Of a DNA stretch of 26,844 bases, positions 12,170 to 18,430 are shown one piece after another (position 1 is the stretch's first letter; every line of letters starts with the position of its first letter). The translations under genes were made by a program, and so were the position numbers. The DNA lies in IMG/VR virus record IMGVR_UViG_3300046777_002218, positions 1 to 26,844 of that record; one strand, given 5' to 3'. This stretch comes from a virus. A model generated the notes under the pieces. It was not told the origin of the DNA. It saw only the letters and a program-made list of their open reading frames with translations, and did not search any database.

Positions 12170-12898
12170 ATGGCTGTTAAGGACTATTTCTCTGCTGTTG
12201 CCGCTAAGCGTCCGTGGCAGGCTGTGCCCGTGACGAAAGGCGCTGTCGTGGAAGGCGCTCAGGAAACGCTTGCGCGTGCGCTGGCCATTCGCCACCTTGA
12301 GCTGCCCGTGAAGGACATGCTGCTTGATGGCATGAAGCGCGACCTGCCCGCCACGCCTGGCCTGATGGAGAGCATTGAAAGCAACATCAAAGATGAAGAG
12401 CGGCACGATGAGGCGCTGAACTACGTGGCCGCTGCTCATGGCGTGGACGAAAAGGCTGAAGCGGAGGCCATGCGTATCCGCCAAGCATGGGTGGAACACC
12501 CTGCTTTCCCCATTGCCAAAGTGGCCGTGCTGGAGCGCAGCATCTTCTTCACCATCCTGCCGTTCTTCCGCTTCACTGGCGACAAGGGCCTGCGCACTGT
12601 CGCGTCTGACATCAGTCGCGATGAAATCTGTCACGCCTATTGCCATACTAAAATCAGCGAAGAAATGGGAGAAAAGTATGGCGAAAGCCTGAACAAGCTC
12701 CGCAAGATGACTGCACTGTGGATTTATGATAAGCTCGGCAAGTCGTCCAACAAGCACTTGGACAAGGACTTCTGGCTCAGGGCAAGCGACAATCTCTTTT
12801 ACCATGGCAAAGCCCCTGAACTCGCAGAGACAAGAGCATCAGTTATGCCAGCGTTCTTTGAAAGTAATTCACTAAACTTGGCATCCTACGGTAGGTAG
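12170..12898 (+). CDS. nrdB: Ribonucleotide reductase class I small subunit
   Basis: A 242-residue ferritin-like radical-generating subunit, 66 nt after nrdA, starting ATGGCT at 12170. Metal-ligand motifs are E76-x-x-H79 (DEERH), E122 (VLERS) and E152-x-x-H155 (DEICH); the first carboxylate is not certain. The position four residues after the first His, which is the radical tyrosine in E. coli NrdB (Y122), is Leu83; Tyr85 lies two residues on. That suggests a metal-centred radical (as in Tyr-less class I subclasses) rather than a tyrosyl radical. The protein is shorter than typical NrdB (320-370). The C-terminus (SNSLNLASYGR) would dock into NrdA. The pair forms one operon. Confidence 0.88.
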   Translation: MAVKDYFSAVAAKRPWQAVPVTKGAVVEGAQETLARALAIRHLELPVKDMLLDGMKRDLPATPGLMESIESNIKDEERHDEALNYVAAAHGVDEKAEAEAMRIRQAWVEHPAFPIAKVAVLERSIFFTILPFFRFTGDKGLRTVASDISRDEICHAYCHTKISEEMGEKYGESLNKLRKMTALWIYDKLGKSSNKHLDKDFWLRASDNLFYHGKAPELAETRASVMPAFFESNSLNLASYGR

Positions 12899-12921
12899 AA
12901 ATACCTATAGACAGCGCAGCG

Positions 12922-12950
12922 TTGCCTCGGAGGGCGGCGCGTGCTATAGT
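12922..12950 (+). promoter_or_regulatory. Sigma70-like promoter
   Basis: TTGCCT (12922-12927), 17-bp spacer, TATAGT (12945-12950). No ORF follows directly, so it may start a non-coding RNA. Confidence 0.55.
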
Positions 12951-13085
12951 TTCCACGCGCAGGCAACGGCGCCTTGCGGAAAAGAGGCCCCTTCCATCAC
13001 TATGCCACCGGCCAGTGGCGATTGAAGGTTCCCATAATGCCACACTTACCGTCGTTAGTAGTTTGCCTGCCGATCGCCAAGGCCC

Positions 13086-13114
13086 TTGCTCCGGCAGGGG
13101 CTTTGTGCTATGGT
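13086..13114 (+). promoter_or_regulatory. Second sigma70-like promoter
   Basis: TTGCTC (13086-13091), 17-bp spacer, TATGGT (13109-13114), sharing GTGCTAT-GT around the -10 with the element 164 bp upstream. It overlaps the hairpin at 13082-13101, which would lie in the -35/spacer. Confidence 0.45.
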
Positions 13115-13191
13115 GACAAGCGACGGAGGGCAAGCCTCTGTACGCGCTGAGCCGCATGGCCTGGCTGGCGGCACGCTTGCTCCATCGTCCC

Positions 13192-13209
13192 GGCGACCGG
13201 AAGGTCGCC
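13192..13209 (+). other. Perfect GNRA hairpin
   Basis: GGCGACC-GGAA-GGTCGCC: 7-bp stem with a GGAA tetraloop, downstream of the promoter-like element at 13086-13114. No T-run follows, so this is more like part of a structured RNA than a terminator. Confidence 0.55.
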
Positions 13210-13563
13210 TCTAAGTCCCCGGCTCGTCGCCTGGGCACTTCCCTCCATTGCTCCGTCGATGGAGAGCAGCCAGTTCAGGAACCTGCGTCGTCAGGGTGTG
13301 GTCTTGCTGGTCTGTGTTCAAATCCCGTGTTTGCGGGTCGGGAGGACGCTCCCGCTAGTTTGGTCCGCTAGTGCGCCCTCGACCCACTTGGCAAGCGCAA
13401 AGGACTAGCTCCCCCAAGCCTCTCAACGATGCTCAAACAGGGGGACTTCTGGGAGGAGCGTGAAGGCGCTCACTCGTGGTTCGATGCCATGGCCTCCCCT
13501 GCTAGTTGACACGACAAGGGCTCCTGTTAGATTGCTCGGGAGTTCAACACCCTCCTCCTCTCA

Positions 13564-14220
13564 ATGGAACTGCTCAGCCTTGGTCGCCTTGCGCTCACCA
13601 CTGGGGCCGTTGCTGCAGCTTCTGCTGCCACGCTTCTCTCCCCCGTCAGCGCCAGTGCCGACAGCTTCCCGCTTGCTTCTGAAAGCGTGTTTTCCGCGCC
13701 TTCCATCAGCAGCACCTCCGGCAGTGCCTCGCTGGTGATCAGCAACCCTGTCACCACTGGCATCATTGCCCCCACTGTGCTCAATACCAACTCCTCCGGC
13801 CTCTGCGCCTGGACGATCGTTGGCGGCAGCAATGGTCGCTGCAGCTACGACAAGGGCGACCCCACCGTGGGCATTCGTGGCTTCAGCCTTGCCTTTGATC
13901 GCCCCGTGAAGATCACTGGTTTCACCACTGCCGGCCTCCAGAACGTGGTGGCTGGCACCGTCAGCTTCTCGCGGGACAACGTTGTGTTCAGCGACTATGG
14001 CTTCTCCACTGCCGGCACTGTTCCCGTGGCATTTTCTGCGCGGGCCAATGAGCCGGTGTTTGTGAAGACTTCCGCTGAGCTGCCCGTTGGCGCCAGTAGT
14101 GGCGTGTTCCGCATTGCCTCCATTGATGCCACTCCCGTGCCAGGCCCGCTGCCTGTACTGGGCGGCATGGCCGCCTTCGGCTTTGCCCGTCGCATTCGCC
14201 AGCGCATCACTGCTGGCTGA
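13564..14220 (+). CDS. Secreted protein with PEP-CTERM-like sorting tail
   Basis: A 218-residue protein. The N-terminus is a signal peptide (LALTTGAVAAASAATLLSP, cleavage near SASA/DS around residue 32). The mature part is Ser/Thr/Gly/Val-rich and probably an all-beta domain (GIRGFSLAFDRPVKITGFTTAGLQNVVAGTVSFSRDNVVFSDYGF), with one Cys pair (GLCAWTIVGGSNGRCSYD). The end, VPGPLPVLGGMAAFGFARRIRQRI, has a Pro-rich motif, a hydrophobic stretch and an Arg-rich tail: the layout of PEP-CTERM/exosortase-type sorting signals in the PGPLP variant seen in cyanobacterial surface proteins. This predicts export and processing at the host envelope during infection or lysogeny. A strong terminator follows. 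Family of the central domain unknown. Confidence 0.75.
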   Translation: MELLSLGRLALTTGAVAAASAATLLSPVSASADSFPLASESVFSAPSISSTSGSASLVISNPVTTGIIAPTVLNTNSSGLCAWTIVGGSNGRCSYDKGDPTVGIRGFSLAFDRPVKITGFTTAGLQNVVAGTVSFSRDNVVFSDYGFSTAGTVPVAFSARANEPVFVKTSAELPVGASSGVFRIASIDATPVPGPLPVLGGMAAFGFARRIRQRITAG

Positions 14221-14242
14221 TCGACAAGGCCATGGGGAAACG

Positions 14243-14270
14243 AGCGAGGGAGCTTTCCCTCGCTTTTTTT
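14243..14270 (+). terminator. Strong rho-independent terminator
   Basis: AGCGAGGGA, loop GCTT, TCCCTCGCT (14256-14264), then seven Ts. It ends the sorting-signal protein gene. Confidence 0.92.
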
Positions 14271-14288
14271 GTTGCCTGAGCGGGAGCG

Positions 14289-14753
14289 ATGGCTGTCATG
14301 TGGTACGATGGCAGCGTTCACGCTCTCACTTCCATGCCGCATTCGCAACTAGGCGACAATCCTTGGCGAGACGCAATAGATGATGCCTTGGTGTGCCGCT
14401 TCCTGCTCACAGAAGAACTGGAAACCAATCCCCGAAAGGCTCTCAATGCAATCATTGAATGGGAAGTGGCTGTGTCCAAAGATCCACGGGTGTCCTCCGA
14501 TGCGCTTCCCAAGCCAGTGCCAATCAGTGAGCGATTGCCAGGGGCTGAAGATTGTGCGCCATGGCCTGATGAGCAAGACGCGACGTGGTGGTGCTGGCTT
14601 GCGAGGGAAGATGCCGACTGTGAAGCCTGGGAGTGGTCCCAAGTGAGTGCGCAAGAAGTGGACAGACAATCTCTTATGGGGGACATTGGAGGTGGTGGCT
14701 GGCTCTACTGGCTCCCTTACTGGGCGCTGCCGCTCCCGGCATCCGAGGCGTGA
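14289..14753 (+). CDS. DUF551-like phage protein
   Basis: A 154-residue acidic protein starting ATGGCTGTCATG at 14289. The N-terminal part is helical (DAIDDALVCRFLLTEELETNPRKALNAIIEWEVAVSKDP). From about residue 75 it resembles DUF551 and related phage proteins: PVPISERLPGAEDC, ATWWCWLAREDADCEAWEWSQVS, then a closing WLYWLPYWALPLP (compare VSERLP ... THWMPLP). DUF551 proteins are small, frequent in phages, and of unknown function. Its end lies 2 nt before the next start. Confidence 0.65.
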   Translation: MAVMWYDGSVHALTSMPHSQLGDNPWRDAIDDALVCRFLLTEELETNPRKALNAIIEWEVAVSKDPRVSSDALPKPVPISERLPGAEDCAPWPDEQDATWWCWLAREDADCEAWEWSQVSAQEVDRQSLMGDIGGGGWLYWLPYWALPLPASEA

Positions 14754-14755
14754 CA

Positions 14756-14968
14756 ATGACCACACTTCCCTCCATCGCATCCTCTTTCGTGGTGCTCACC
14801 ATTGGCGCATGGCTTGGTTACTACGCAGGCCGCAGCGATGCCCGCAGTATGAGACGCTACAGGCCAGGCATTCGCTATCGCTCCATGCCGACCACGCCCA
14901 AGCCCTCCATTGTTCCCAAGCCGCAGTTTCCTGCCCCTCGCGTCATTCGTGAGGACTTCCTTCCATGA
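14756..14968 (+). CDS. Small membrane-anchored protein
   Basis: The start at 14756 lies 2 nt after the previous stop. Residues about 5-25 (PSIASSFVVLTIGAWLGYYAG) form one membrane helix, followed by a basic Pro-rich tail (RSMRRYRPGIRYRSMPTTPKP). 70 residues. Its end overlaps the next gene by 4 nt. Possibly an inner-membrane accessory or holin-type peptide; unproven. Confidence 0.65.
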   Translation: MTTLPSIASSFVVLTIGAWLGYYAGRSDARSMRRYRPGIRYRSMPTTPKPSIVPKPQFPAPRVIREDFLP

Positions 14969-15480
14969 CCCACTTCGTCACTGCCGACACGCACTTCGGC
15001 CACGAAGCCATCCTCAAGTTCAAGAATGAGAATGGTTCTCAAGTGAGGCCATTTGCCAATCTCACAGAAATGCACCATGAGCTGATTGAGCGATGGAACA
15101 GCGTGGTGGGCATGAAAGACACTGTGTACCACTTGGGCGACGTGGCAATGTCAAAGCCGGGGCTTTCGTTCCTTCGTTATTGCAATGGAAGGAAAGTGCT
15201 TATCAGGGGCAATCACGACATTTACTCCCTAAAGGACTACACGGCCTATTTCAGCGACATTCGCGGGTGCTTCTACCGTGACAAGCTAGTGTTCTCCCAC
15301 ATTCCCCTCCATCGTGACTGCCTTTGTCGTGGCTATCGCGGCAACGTGCACGGCCACCTTCACAGTTATCAAGTGATGCTTGACAACTCCCCCGACCCCC
15401 TCTATTTCAGTGCCTGCGTCGAACAGCACAACTACACGCCAGTAGCATTGGAAGAGGTGAGGGCATACTTTGGGCTATGA
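14965..15480 (+). CDS. Calcineurin-like metallophosphoesterase
   Basis: A 171-residue protein with the complete signature: D8-x-H10 (TADTHFGH), GD (YHLGDVAM), GNHD (LIRGNHDIYSL), an H (FSHIPLH) and GHxH (VHGHLHS). These residues bind two metal ions in phosphodiesterases and phosphatases. Length and the THFGH variant fit the compact single-domain phage and bacterial group; the substrate (cyclic nucleotide, RNA 2'3'-cyclic end or phosphoprotein) cannot be read from sequence. It could counter nucleotide-signalling defences, which is speculation. ATGA overlaps couple it to the genes on both sides. Confidence 0.92.
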   Translation: MTHFVTADTHFGHEAILKFKNENGSQVRPFANLTEMHHELIERWNSVVGMKDTVYHLGDVAMSKPGLSFLRYCNGRKVLIRGNHDIYSLKDYTAYFSDIRGCFYRDKLVFSHIPLHRDCLCRGYRGNVHGHLHSYQVMLDNSPDPLYFSACVEQHNYTPVALEEVRAYFGL

Positions 15481-15737
15481 CTTCCGAACGGCGCACTTGG
15501 GACACGCCCATTAGGCAGCCCTGGAACGCGCCCATTCATCATTGTCTCCGCGCCATTGACAATCACACCGCTCTGTTCCTCTCCACTGGCGACAAGTGGC
15601 ACGAGGAGCAAGCGGCTTTTTTGCGTGCCTACGTGCATCGCCTCAAAACGTGGATACACGCCACGGAAGCGCATGAAAAAAGAGCGGCATTGCCGCTCTC
15701 AGGAGAATCAACGTGTGCAAATTATGCACAGCAGTGA
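15477..15737 (+). CDS. 86-residue protein, unknown
   Basis: The start overlaps the previous stop (ATGA). The product MTSERRTWDTPIRQPWNAPIHHCLRAIDNHTALFLSTGDKWHEEQAAFLRAYVHRLKTWIHATEAHEK is His- and Trp-rich and helical. The last 20 or so codons run through a hairpin at 15681-15699 and may not be conserved. No family recognised. Its 3' end overlaps the end of the opposite-strand small ORF at 15722-15820. Confidence 0.6.
   Translation: MTSERRTWDTPIRQPWNAPIHHCLRAIDNHTALFLSTGDKWHEEQAAFLRAYVHRLKTWIHATEAHEKRAALPLSGESTCANYAQQ
15676..15699 (-). terminator. Leftward rho-independent terminator
   Basis: On the minus strand AGAGCGG, loop CAATG, CCGCTCT is followed by TTTTTT (the plus strand shows AAAAAA at 15676-15681). 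It would end the leftward terminase transcript, although it lies inside the rightward gene ending at 15737. Confidence 0.8.
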
Positions 15738-15820
15738 CTGTTGAGCAATGAAGCCAACTGAGCTTCCCGCAGGCGAGCAGCCTTGAGGATGCGCTGCTGA
15801 ATGAGCAGAAGATGGTTCAT
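15722..15820 (-). CDS. 32-residue small protein, leftward
   Basis: MNHLLLIQQRILKAARLREAQ... plus a short tail; one amphipathic helix. The ATG at 15820 has GGGAGAA about 6 nt upstream on the minus strand. An in-frame ATG at 15862 would give a 46-residue form. It sits just upstream of the leftward terminator, consistent with being the last gene of that unit. Function unknown. Confidence 0.4.
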   Translation of the reverse strand: MNHLLLIQQRILKAARLREAQLASLLNSHCCA

Positions 15821-15912
15821 GGCGTTCTCCCATGACACTGGCCCCGTTCCGTGCCAGCCTTTCATGCGCTCCCGAAGGAGTGAACGTAGAGACAGTGTAT
15901 CACACTGCCCAA

Positions 15913-15957
15913 GACCTTCTGACGGAATCGAACCGTCCAGAGCCACCAGGCGAAGGC
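15913..15957 (-). other. tRNA T-arm/acceptor-like element
   Basis: On the minus strand GACGGTTCGATTCCGTC forms a perfect 5-bp T-stem with a consensus TTCGATT loop (plus coordinates about 15921-15937), followed by A-GAAGGT, which can pair with an upstream GCCTTC (15952-15957). No D-arm, anticodon arm or 5' acceptor for a full tRNA was found. It may be a phage attachment core copied from a host tRNA 3' end, or a tRNA remnant. Confidence 0.4.
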
Positions 15958-16091
15958 ATGAAGCGGGACTTCTCCGCAATAGGAGACAAGCGGGTGCGGC
16001 CTGCGTCCCGCCTCGCCACAACGCAGCCTGATCTACGAAGTGGCCCTCCTGAGACCGTTGGCCAACGGGCTTCGGCCGAAGCGGAGCAATG

Positions 16092-16247
16092 TTAGCACGC
16101 CTCCTTGCCTTCCTCCATCGCCTTCTCCTTCCATGCGCTTAGCGCCTGTTGAGCCAGGCGGGCCTCTACGCTGCGCTGCCCATAGCGCCTCTGTGACGCC
16201 TCAATGGCGCTCAGAGCAGCCTCCTGCTGGCCAGTGGGGTCTTCCAT
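16092..16247 (-). CDS. 51-residue small protein, leftward
   Basis: MEDPTGQQEAALSAIEASQR..., then a charged Gln/Ala/Glu-rich helix (SVEARLAQQALSAWKEKAMEEGKEAC). The start at 16247 lies just downstream of the neighbouring ORF's stop at 16250. Strongly helical composition and tight spacing with 16250-16420 argue that both are real. A small helical protein beside TerL could be a terminase accessory factor, but nothing proves it. Confidence 0.55.
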   Translation of the reverse strand: MEDPTGQQEAALSAIEASQRRYGQRSVEARLAQQALSAWKEKAMEEGKEAC

Positions 16248-16249
16248 TG

Positions 16250-16420
16250 TCACGGGCTCCCATGCGCCTTAGCTTCCCGCCTAGCCCTCTCCAGTTTGGG
16301 CAGGAGCGATGGACGGAAGAAATGCTCAGCAGCAAGCAGTTGCAGTGCCGTTTGTCGATCGCTGTTGAGCAGGGCAACGAGGTAGACAAGCTCATTTTCG
16401 GACAAGGGCACGTCAATCAT
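16250..16420 (-). CDS. 56-residue small protein, leftward
   Basis: MIDVPLSENELVYLVALLNS... continuing DRQTALQLLAAEHFFRPSLLPKLERARREAKAHGSP: helical, with a pattern typical of real small phage proteins. It lies 80 bases downstream of TerL in the same direction and 2 nt before the next small ORF. Function unknown. Confidence 0.6.
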   Translation of the reverse strand: MIDVPLSENELVYLVALLNSDRQTALQLLAAEHFFRPSLLPKLERARREAKAHGSP

Positions 16421-16500
16421 TGCACTGCTCGCTAAGTTTCAATGGAAAGGACTGCAGGAATGTTAGCCAGCGTTGCCTGCCTCGCCCATTGCTTGTTCCT

Positions 16501-17877
16501 TTACCGAACCAAGCTGTTCAGCCAATCTATGTCGGAATCTTTGGAGGCTTCAAGAACGGCCCCGGCCAGTGCAAAAGCGTAGTCGTCAACGCCAGTTTCC
16601 TTGCCACCAGTAACCGTCCACTGTCCGCTAGCTCTATAAAGTACGCCAAGGTTCTTGAGTTGCCAGATGGCTTTCTTGTGAGGATACAGCTCAATTAGTC
16701 CCGCATTAAATAACTCTTTAATTTTGGAAAATGCTTTCATTTTTGTGCTAACCGACCACGCAAGTTCTGACACGGGAAATTCTTTCGCCAAAGTTTGGAT
16801 GGTGCCCGCGCTATTGAACTGGTCTAGCACGATGCTCTCAAACTCGTAAATGCGATGATGCTCCCTAATCCAGTCTTCTACTTTCGCAATGTTCACTTCC
16901 TTCTTTCCACCAATGTCAAAATCGGGATCAAAAGAGTGAAACTTGTCTACCACTAAACGCTGGCCTTCGTAATGCACAAGGCACGCCGTGTAGTCGTCTC
17001 TGCCGACGCCGCCACGAGCGGGGTCAAGGGCCAAGACATAAGTGCCTTTGTAGTCGCCCTTGGGAGGCAGAATGGTTCTATCTTTGTTGATTGCCACGTC
17101 AACAATCTCAGGCGCAAGCAGGACTGAATTGCTGGCCCTAAACTGCGCACCAAACTCCACCCAGAAGGTTTCCTCGTCTTTCTTTCTTGCGTTCTCAAGG
17201 AAGTCGCATCCCCAGGGAAGGAAGATATTCACTTCCCAAGTAGGAATTTGACGCGCCTCCATGCCGGGAAACTCGCCACTTTGAGCTTGTTTGAAGTGCT
17301 GATAAAACAAGCCTGACGTTAAGTACGGAGATGATAGTTCAATGATTTTGCCATACTTGCCAAACTGAGCAATGGATGGGGCGAGGGCGGTGTACATGGC
17401 TTCCGCGCCCCTGTTCGCATCGCCTTCGATAGAGAACGCCAATTCGTCTTGGAGGATTGCTACAACGGCCTTACCCCGCGAAGCGCGAGCTGATGCTGGG
17501 ATTGCTTGGAAAATACAGCCATTGCTAATCTCAATTTCTAGGCTAGTCTCCCTGACAATCTCTTCTCGAAAAGGACTATTTAGTATAAGTTGCCTGATAT
17601 TGTCAAGAGCAATTTTAGACTGTCCGAGATCATTGGCCACCGTCACAATATACCATTTTTCGCCTTTTCTCACCTTCTTAGTAAAGTATTCGTCTTGAAC
17701 AAAGCACATATACACTGCTGCCACTGCGGCCATAAAAGTCTTGCCGCTCCGCCTACCCAGCACCCAAATGGCGTGGTTTACATTATTGTCAAAGAGATTG
17801 TTTAATATCTCTTGCTGCTTGGGCCAAAGCTCTACGCCTAGAGCGTGCTTGGCGAAGTCACTGCAGGAAAGTCTCAT
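16501..17877 (-). CDS. terL: Terminase large subunit
   Basis: A 458-residue DNA-packaging motor. ATPase domain: Walker A GRRSGKT at 41-47, Walker B VVAILQDE with D144/E145, coupling-type SS at about 182-183 (ELSSPYL). Nuclease domain of RNase H fold: LALDPARGG with D285, VLDQFNS with D352 and GVDDYAFAL near 438. Length is normal. It cuts concatemeric DNA and pumps it into proheads through the portal encoded divergently at 18431. Base composition is AT-richer than most neighbours. It overlaps the upstream leftward gene by 4 nt (ATGA-type), so the two are co-translated. No small terminase subunit was recognised. Confidence 0.96.
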   Translation of the reverse strand: MRLSCSDFAKHALGVELWPKQQEILNNLFDNNVNHAIWVLGRRSGKTFMAAVAAVYMCFVQDEYFTKKVRKGEKWYIVTVANDLGQSKIALDNIRQLILNSPFREEIVRETSLEIEISNGCIFQAIPASARASRGKAVVAILQDELAFSIEGDANRGAEAMYTALAPSIAQFGKYGKIIELSSPYLTSGLFYQHFKQAQSGEFPGMEARQIPTWEVNIFLPWGCDFLENARKKDEETFWVEFGAQFRASNSVLLAPEIVDVAINKDRTILPPKGDYKGTYVLALDPARGGVGRDDYTACLVHYEGQRLVVDKFHSFDPDFDIGGKKEVNIAKVEDWIREHHRIYEFESIVLDQFNSAGTIQTLAKEFPVSELAWSVSTKMKAFSKIKELFNAGLIELYPHKKAIWQLKNLGVLYRASGQWTVTGGKETGVDDYAFALAGAVLEASKDSDIDWLNSLVR

Positions 17878-18362
17878 CCCAAGGTGTCCATAGAGCGCAA
17901 TGCGGACTGGGGAACAAAATAGGCTGGCCTGCCCCTGGCATAGTCAGCCCAATACTTCTCATCCATTGCTTCATGTCCCCAGCACCAGCCATGGAGGAAA
18001 GTGGTGCCGCTTTCTATCGTAACCAGCACATACTTCTTATGCTCATCGGAACGCTTCTGCACAATCAAGTCGTACGAGTGCTTGCTGCGTGTCTTCACGT
18101 CGATGCCGGGAAGATCGTCTGATCCTCGCTTGGCTTCCGTTTCTTGGTAGAGCTTGTCCTTCATACCAAGGAACGATGCCACTGCCATTTCGCCTGCCGC
18201 GCCTAGAAGATGCACGTCTAGTGCCTTCTGGCCAAAGCGTGGCCCTCTATTCCGTCCACGCAAGCCCTTGGCTTCATTAACGGCCTGCCTGCGCTGCCCT
18301 TCCTCCATCGCCTGCTGCCGCTCTTCGCCAGAGAAGGTGAAGAGAATGGGAGAAGTGGCCAT
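17874..18362 (-). CDS. PD-(D/E)XK nuclease-like protein next to TerL
   Basis: A 162-residue protein. After a charged N-terminus (FSGEERQQAMEEGQRRQAVNEAKGLRG), LLGAAGEMAVASFLGM supplies a conserved Glu, and SDDLPGIDVKTRS provides the D...(D)xK core of PD-(D/E)XK nucleases; YDLIVQKRSDEHKKYVLVTIE continues the beta strands. The ending HGWCWGHEAMDEKYWADYARGRPAYFVPQSALRSMDTLG has the WGH/aromatic features of phage-borne members of this superfamily. Often found near packaging genes; it may act in DNA processing or degradation. First gene of the leftward unit; ends in a 4-nt overlap with terL. Confidence 0.7.
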   Translation of the reverse strand: MATSPILFTFSGEERQQAMEEGQRRQAVNEAKGLRGRNRGPRFGQKALDVHLLGAAGEMAVASFLGMKDKLYQETEAKRGSDDLPGIDVKTRSKHSYDLIVQKRSDEHKKYVLVTIESGTTFLHGWCWGHEAMDEKYWADYARGRPAYFVPQSALRSMDTLG

Positions 18363-18430
18363 GATGGGTGTGCTGACGGGCGCATGTTAGCCACCATTAG
18401 AATGGGCGAAGTGTGGAATAGCATGGTGCC
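18363..18430. promoter_or_regulatory. Divergent intergenic region
   Basis: Sixty-eight bases between the leftward terminase unit and the rightward portal gene must hold promoters for one or both directions. A TAGAAT -10-like hexamer (18398-18403) points right; no convincing -35 was found. Confidence 0.35.

Larger units (their letters stand above)
12899..13563. other. Structured non-coding region
   Basis: About 665 bases with no credible ORF. It carries two promoter-like elements, a TTTCC/GGAAA-closed hairpin (about 12950-12982), an 8-bp hairpin GCCCTTGC-TCCG-GCAGGGGC (13082-13101), GGCGACC-GGAA-GGTCGCC (13192-13209), CGGGAG-GACG-CTCCCG (13339-13354) and a tRNA-like TTCAAAT that lacks a pairing T-stem. 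It may encode one or more structured RNAs; none was recognised as a known class. Confidence 0.55.

Noticed and set aside
11864-12805. Minus-strand ORF (313 aa) opposite nrdA/nrdB
   Set aside because: Antisense shadow of the RNR genes; shows no recognisable domain.
13280-13350. tRNA-like TTCAAATCCC segment on the plus strand
   Set aside because: The bases flanking TTCAAAT do not form a T-stem and no anticodon arm or acceptor pair was found.
15890-16010. Complete tRNA on the minus strand around the T-arm
   Set aside because: No D-arm, no 7-nt anticodon loop with T at position 33 and no 5' strand for a full acceptor stem at tRNA distance; kept only as a T-arm-like element.
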